From Durusdinium trenchii (Eukaryota > Sar > Dinophyceae > Suessiales > Symbiodiniaceae), in assembly GCA_963970005.1 (NCBI GenBank), contig CAXAMN010021596.1, positions 973,521 through 1,037,520 of the forward strand: a stretch of DNA of 64,000 nucleotides, in the 5' to 3' direction. Position numbers and translations under genes: made by a program. This document shows positions 58,231 to 64,000 of this stretch, one piece after another; the stretch's first letter is position 1, and each line of letters begins with the position of its first letter. The notes beneath the pieces were generated by a model. That model did not search any database. It had not been told where the DNA came from and saw only the letters and a program-made list of their open reading frames with translations.

Positions 58231-58847
58231 TTACACTTGCATGTCAAGGCTCAGTCTCAGACTGGGCCGTTGTCCAATAACTCTCACAATTGAGCCCTCT
58301 CAAGCTGTGTTGCACAGTTTTGTACAAGGTGATTCACAGCACACTGGTTCCAGTTGCTACATATTATATATATAATATAACAAGTTTATATATCATAAAT
58401 ATATATATATATTAATGAAAATATGACAAAGTTATATCGACACCTTGTTTTTAGAATGAGAGCGCTAATAATAAGCGTCAAGCTATGCCAGGAAAAAGTG
58501 GATGCATTTGACTTGAGGAAATTATTACAAGCCCTGAGCCCAAACCTATCCAATTAGAACGACATTCTTCCCCCCACAACGGCGAATGAAGCAGGACCAG
58601 TGAGACCTTTTCATGGTGGTGAAGGGCCTCCACTGCGGGAGGAGACACCCGGAATACCCTGTAAAAAACTTCTAGAATGGACTTTGACCTTTGACATTGT
58701 TTCAAAGGGGTCCGACTCAGATTCATTGTTTGATCATCGTGTTTTGTTTCATCCGCCCACTGATTCGTCTCATCGTTTTTTCCGCAGGGTCAAAGTTTGT
58801 CAGTCACCGTTTCAGAACCTCCGCTTCTGGAGTCTGTCTTGAAAGCA
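58231..58847. other. AT-rich spacer between retrotransposon and next gene
   Basis: No ORF is supported. A dense TATATA tract lies at 58360-58420. The element's upstream end is probably somewhere in this stretch. Confidence 0.5.
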
Positions 58848-61800
58848 TCAGTCAATATCTTCGACTTCAACATCATGGGTCTGGGCTTCTTCTTCAGCCC
58901 CTTCCATGTCTACATCAGCCCCCAGCTCAGCTGGCGGGGCCAGGGCAGCAACTTCAGCATCATTGCCGCTGGGAGCGGCCTCTGGAATGGCCCGAGGAAG
59001 CGCCGCATTGGCTTCGATTTTGGCTCGCTTCATCGATGCCTGGGCTGGCTTCCGATTCGGTTCGATTCGGCGATGCAATGCAAGAAGTTATTCAAAAAAT
59101 ATTGTGGAACGCTGACTAGAAAAGCCATGACGCAACCATGTCAGCAACGGTTGCTTTTGTGGCACCTTTCTCAAATTCAAGCCGGGCGCATTCCTAAGCT
59201 TTGCGCAAATTAACTTTAAGCAAGACCGTGGTCGGGCACCAAAGGGCTCAGTGGTAAACAAACTCACCAATTGGCTTGGGGGCGGCGATCTCGGCCAAGT
59301 CATCCTGTGAGACACCATCCGTTGGTTTGACCTTAATATATTACAAATGGAAAGCGAACGGCGAACAGTAGGCGGGTTAATCGCGCGCGACAGGCAATAA
59401 TTGTATAATAATAAGTGAAGCCTGAGTCCGGGGCAGTAAGTACTTCCCTCTTATCAACCTTGATGCCGTACATTCCTTTCTTGTGGTACAAGTATTTGTA
59501 AGCGCGAACTTTGGTCGGGTCAGGGTCAGGGGTTGCGCAGCAGGCTGGTCGCTTCTTGACAGTGTTTGTACTGGCACTGGGTTTCTTCAAGATTTTCAGT
59601 TCAACTGTTGCTGGCTCGGCGTCTGGCTTTGTCTCGGCTAGTGGCTCAACTACTTTCTGTGTCTTTTTGCTGCCTTTATCTACTGCTGGCTTTGCTGTCG
59701 CCTTCTTCTTGGGGAGCACCTTCTTGGGAGCGGGTTTTGGTGTTGGTGCGGTCGGCGCCGGTTTTGTGGTTGGCTTCTTAGTGTCATCATCGGAGAGCTC
59801 TGTGATCGGTTCCAAAGGCATGGCACGGGTGCGCAAAGCAAGCGTCAGCGCGACTCAGGTCAAACCGAGCTTAAACTTACACAGCAACTGAGCCACAATT
59901 TGTCACATGTCACAATGGCAACAAATGACATCATTCTCAAAAATGACAGTCACATCTGAACATCAAGACTGCTCAATGAAAAACAACTCAGGATTCGCGA
60001 TGTTTTGAAGGCTTGAGGATCCACGCAGCGGACTTCTCAAAATGAAGGTTCTAAGCCACTGGATCTACCTCACTCAATCTTGGCAGCGCTGTCGCCGTGA
60101 AGTGTTAGACTTCCCGTCAGCCAAAGCTTCGGTTTGTGGGGCCGAAGAACTGTAGGTGGATCCAGTCTCACCTGCCAAAATCAGCAAATACATTAAATTC
60201 AAACAGAATTGAATTGGGGTCCCAGGCAAAATTGGTTCACTGGCACATTTCAACTATCACTGGCAATGGCCTCCCAACAGATCCGGGCCATCTGCGTCGG
60301 CAACTTGTCGAATCGACCATGGAAGGCACATCCAAGCATTGTTGCCCTCACATTTGTATGGTCGCAACTTCCTGGCAGTTCTTTCGGCTCAAAACAGTTG
60401 ATCTTGGCTTGGGGCTTGACGTCGTAGCGAAAGGCTAATGGCTGACCATCCTGCGAACAATGAAAAATTTTACATATAACAAAATGATTGTCCAAGTGAA
60501 GGGAAACGCTCAGTGAAGCAGCACTGTCCTTCACCTTAGCGGCCACGTCGTGGTCTGTGATCGTCAGCTCAGTGAGTCCTGCGGTGCGACATGACTCACA
60601 CGCAATCGAGCTCAAGCAAGTGGGGCTCTTCTTGGCGGGCTGCTGCGCGGTGTCCACAATCACCATCATAGTGGTGTCGGCCTCGATCAGCCATGGCAAC
60701 GACTTGGCCTTGTTGCTCTTGGCTATTCCTCCCAAAAATGAGAGCCAAATTCTGACTCTGACCCAGAAATGTATATTTATTAACAATACCACTGATAACA
60801 ATACCACTGATCGCCGTCACAGTGAGCACTCCTGGGCTGGCTTCAACGAAGCTGCCAGTTCCGAACCCAATCAGCTCGCCAGCGCGCAAAGAAATGGCGG
60901 CTGAGGTGGTATTCAGCAAGTACATCTCCATATCCTTGGTGATATACAGCTTCACCTTGTCTTCCAAGACGACATCACCAAGCGCTAGCAACCTAAGAGA
61001 TACACAGACACACAAGCACCGTCATCTCAACCCATCATAGCCGCGTCAACATTTACTGACTCAACACTCAAAGCACTCTGCGATTTGTTATGAAACTCAG
61101 CTAGGAAGGGCAAGGGGCTCCAATGCCTCCAGCTCATCCTTCTTCAAAGTTCTTGGGCATAGGGTCCTGATGAAATCGATTGGTGCATCGCCTGGCCCAA
61201 AAGCTGGCTGACACCTCGTGCGTGGCGGCTCTGCCGGCACAGTGCCAGTCGCTGCTTTTGCAGATGCACTCGGCTGCGCCACTGCCAAATTGAAGGTGTC
61301 GTTGAAGTCGGCAACCATCTTTTTGATTGTGGCGCAATCTCCATGCAACGACTCGCTGACAGGTTCCGGCAACCTTGAACGCCAGACCGGAGTGCCATGT
61401 TATGCGCGCAGATTCACTGGGCGTGACATAAAATTACATAACAACCGAATTTAAAAGCAAGAAACTCCAGGCGCGAATCCTGCACAGTCAGGATTTCCAT
61501 CGATGGCAGTGGCTTAGGCTCAGTAGCCGCTGCCCGCTGTTTCGGGCCCGCTTGTGGGCTTTTGTCCCACCATTCCTGACCACGCATTAAAAATTAAAAT
61601 ACAGCTGAACAGCTTGGGTACACATAAGGTGAGATTGAGTTTCATAGCTGATATAAAACACACCGGCCTGCTGGATCGCACTGGCCATGAACGTCTTTTG
61701 CTCCTTGAAATCACCGTCGTCCTCTCCCATGTAGGAAGCAAAATGCCAGTCATATTCACGTCCCGAGGATTTGAGGTGCTCCAGCTGAAGAGACCATACT

Positions 61801-64000
61801 GCCCTTCCCCACTCGTTGAAACTTGGTTACCAACGCGCTGAACTGAAGAAACAATGCAGGAACTGCAGCCGGGAAAAGTGCAAAATTCAAGCAAGGGGAC
61901 CGATTGGGGAGTAAATCCACCACAAAGATCTTGGAGCCCAGAGCAATGTCGGTTCCCTGCATGATCTCCTCCAGGATCTGCTTTGTCCCAGTTACACCCC
62001 GCTGAGCCGCCTGGGCAAACATGGACTAGTAGCACCCTCTAGGTCTAGGTCCCTTTACTCAATCAGCTACTTACTAAGAGTTAAGATTGAATTGAATCCA
62101 GGGGCGCGTTGAGATGGGCTGGGGCTTTGCTCGAAATCGCTGCTCCACAATTCTCTGACCCTCGCAAGGTCAACTGGTCCAATAGTACCCTTGAACGCCC
62201 TCGACTTCTGCATCCCCCAGGTCTTGTGCACTTGGCTGACGCAAAGCCAGCCTTGATTTCAGTTAGCTGATCGTTCAAAAGACTGACGCAGTACATGGTT
62301 TGAAGGTGAATATAATGCGCAAAGAAGCAGGGCTGTGACAATTTGCGGCGATCGCCAGAATGTGTTGCATCATTGAATGTCAGGGCAACCTCGTGAAGCT
62401 CCATTGACCTGGTTGGAACATTACAATCTATTTGTGAAACGATATTGACTGCTCGAGTTCAGTTTCCATTGCAACCTAATGACCCCATCAATTTATCCTC
62501 CGTGTTGCGGCGGTTGAGAACCACTTTGCTGCGGTCGTTTGACGCGTGCACCACAGGCTGCAACACAAGCAACAAAGAGTTGACGTTAGTGTGCGAAATG
62601 CTCCTCGCCACTTCTGCAGCCTCGTCCACTGCGACTGCCCCTTGGCAATGAGCTACTAGTAGGTGAAAGACTGATAATCGGCCAACGCTAGCAAACCTTG
62701 GCTAACTAGCTCCAAGCTCCAGGCTGCTGGGAAAGACTGTGCAGTCCATGACCATGATCGTGAACCTGCAATGCAGCGAAGGGCTAAATAGAGTCAAAGT
62801 TTCTGAGGGTATTGTTTGTGTGCTGAGTGTTGATCATCATGTTGAAGGCCGAGGAACGGCGTGTTTGTATCTGACTGGTCAGCGTGCCATTGCAGCAGGT
62901 CCGCATGGGAATCACTAAAAGCTGCAAAATTGACATAACGGTGCTTCCTGGTCATGTAGTCTTGTACCTCCGCCTTGCCCCTCTCGAATCTTGCTGTGAG
63001 AAACTGAATGTCCAACGCCCCCTGGCAAGGAAAACTTACTATGATGAACATTCTACGTGGGACGACTGAACAATAATTTACCGGCCTGTCGGTCGGCTTC
63101 TGCCTTGACATCCTCCATGTGCGTTCGCATGATATCGATATCCTTGGATACCTTGAGCTCCGTCTGCTGATATGTTGTCTTGGCCACCAGAGTGGCCAGC
63201 CTAACAAAAGTTCACATCAAAAATGAATCGGTCATCAATGAGTTCATTAGGTTAATAATGTCACATCGCTTCAGCTGTTTTTTTTGAAACAACGAATGCC
63301 AGGTAACTCATCGGCAGCCCTGAGCTTATCGTCTTCTATCTGCAGGCCATGGTTGTTGGAACCAGCGCAAACTGATTGAACGCACATTCACACGAATGCA
63401 TGACACTGACGAACACCGACATTGAGTCAGCCGCCTGTCGTTGATACCTGGCGATCGCAATCTTGAAGGAGCCGATCTTGAATAGGTCCACGGGCGGGAC
63501 TGAGCTGTCCAGAAGTGCCAGCAGCTCCCCGTCGCAGTGCTTCAACATAAACCTTACATATGAAAACTATGTGTCTTTAATTGAACGATTCACGAACAGT
63601 CAGCACATGTTGAATTTTCGGGCAACCAATTCTCGGTCAAGGAACGATTTCAAAATCTTCGGGCCTTCCACCTGCGTGAACGCGGTTGGGTACTTCTTGG
63701 TGAAAGCATCCATGCAGGCTTCAAAGGCGCCACATGAGCGGCTCAGCATTTCCTGCAAACAATGTTTGCTTCAGAATCCTATGGGGCTCAAAAAACACTT
63801 GAATAATAACTGCTCTAAGAACTGACGGGAGCTGCACACAAAAAGCAAGCCGTGCAAATTTTTAAAGTGGCAACCAATACAAGCTCAGGCACGACGTCTT
63901 TGGTGGACCAAGGACGTCTCATTTTCGCAGTGAGCTTCGTATAGTCACTCTCCATTCGCTCGCACATCAACAAAAGAGTCTTTTCACAATTTGTCAATTG
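58848..64000 (-). CDS. multi-exon dinoflagellate-type protein of unknown function (5' end outside window)
   Basis: About seventeen minus-strand exons are readable: 64000-63881, 63752-63607, 63552-63448, 63200-63086 (probable GC donor), 63021-62840, 62645-62476, 62404-62225, 62195-62090, 62022-61907, 61822-61664, 61380-61097, 60992-60832, 60738-60485, 60452-60265, 60175-60070, 59840-59420, 59331-59270 and 59078-58848 with TGA. Examples are EMLSRSCGAFEACMDAFTKK, TELKVSKDIDIMRTHMEDVK, NEWGRAVWSLQLEHLKSSGR, ITKDMEMYLLNTTSAAISLR and LDPPTVLRPHKPKLWLTGSL. Near the C-terminus comes a Lys/Pro/Ala-rich linker (KKVLPKKKATAKPAVDKGSK), a KVRAYKYLYHKKGMYGIKVD motif and an acidic tail (DVEVEDID). The N-terminal part is helical and probably coiled-coil. 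From memory, expanded dinoflagellate families have similar Lys-rich linkers and Y-K-x-x-Y...GIK motifs. No enzyme domain is recognised; the basic linker suggests nucleic-acid contact. Some junctions do not keep frame as placed. Confidence 0.6.

Overview
The window looks like nuclear DNA of a dinoflagellate, most likely one of the Symbiodiniaceae. Coding sequence comes as short exons (50-300 nt) spread over kilobases. Introns have loose donors: GT, at least one probable GC, and several that could not be placed. Every gene I can support lies on the minus strand. The gene families also fit: a Cys-rich multipass membrane protein, a protein of VPPG-type beta repeats, and a retrotransposon that carries a DNA cytosine methyltransferase. 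There are no rRNA or tRNA genes, no CRISPR array and no bacterial operon structure.

Layout. 0.6-3.7 kb: 3' exons of a VPPG-repeat protein and two unassigned exons. 4-4.9 kb: a small membrane protein. 6-8.7 kb: a multi-exon gene joining an FHA domain to a PIN nuclease domain. 9.5-12.8 kb: a RluA-type pseudouridine synthase. 16.7-24.7 kb: unassigned membrane-type exons and a large dinoflagellate-type membrane protein. 25.6-33.6 kb: isolated exons and a non-coding element with 365-bp direct repeats that contains a strongly structured, pseudoknot-ordered motif. 34.05-36.58 kb: an LTR retroelement with a primer-binding-site-like sequence, a polypurine tract and acidic ORFs but no reverse transcriptase. 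41-42 kb: possible SET-domain exons. 46-51.3 kb: a gene-poor tract of unrelated tandem repeats and palindromes. 52.15-58.2 kb: a DIRS-like (tyrosine recombinase) retrotransposon. 58.85-64.0 kb: a gene of about 17 exons whose 5' end is outside the window.

The most interesting object is the retrotransposon at 52-58 kb. On the minus strand it has a Lys-rich gag-like ORF, then a pol ORF holding reverse transcriptase and RNase H, then a tyrosine recombinase whose ATG overlaps the pol stop. A complete DNMT3-like cytosine-5 methyltransferase domain is inserted inside the RNase H domain, between its first catalytic Asp and its catalytic Glu. Retrotransposon-borne methyltransferases have been reported in Symbiodinium (from memory: de Mendoza and colleagues, 2018). 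The nested position, the YLDN reverse transcriptase motif and the altered ENV motif are what I would check first.

A second theme is structured non-coding DNA: the 27-28.5 kb element, a palindrome family at 48.9-50.4 kb that includes a 30-bp perfect inverted repeat, and a modular minisatellite with CTAGTA-ended units at seven places. Exon boundaries given here were read by eye from splice-like signals and protein continuity and are approximate.
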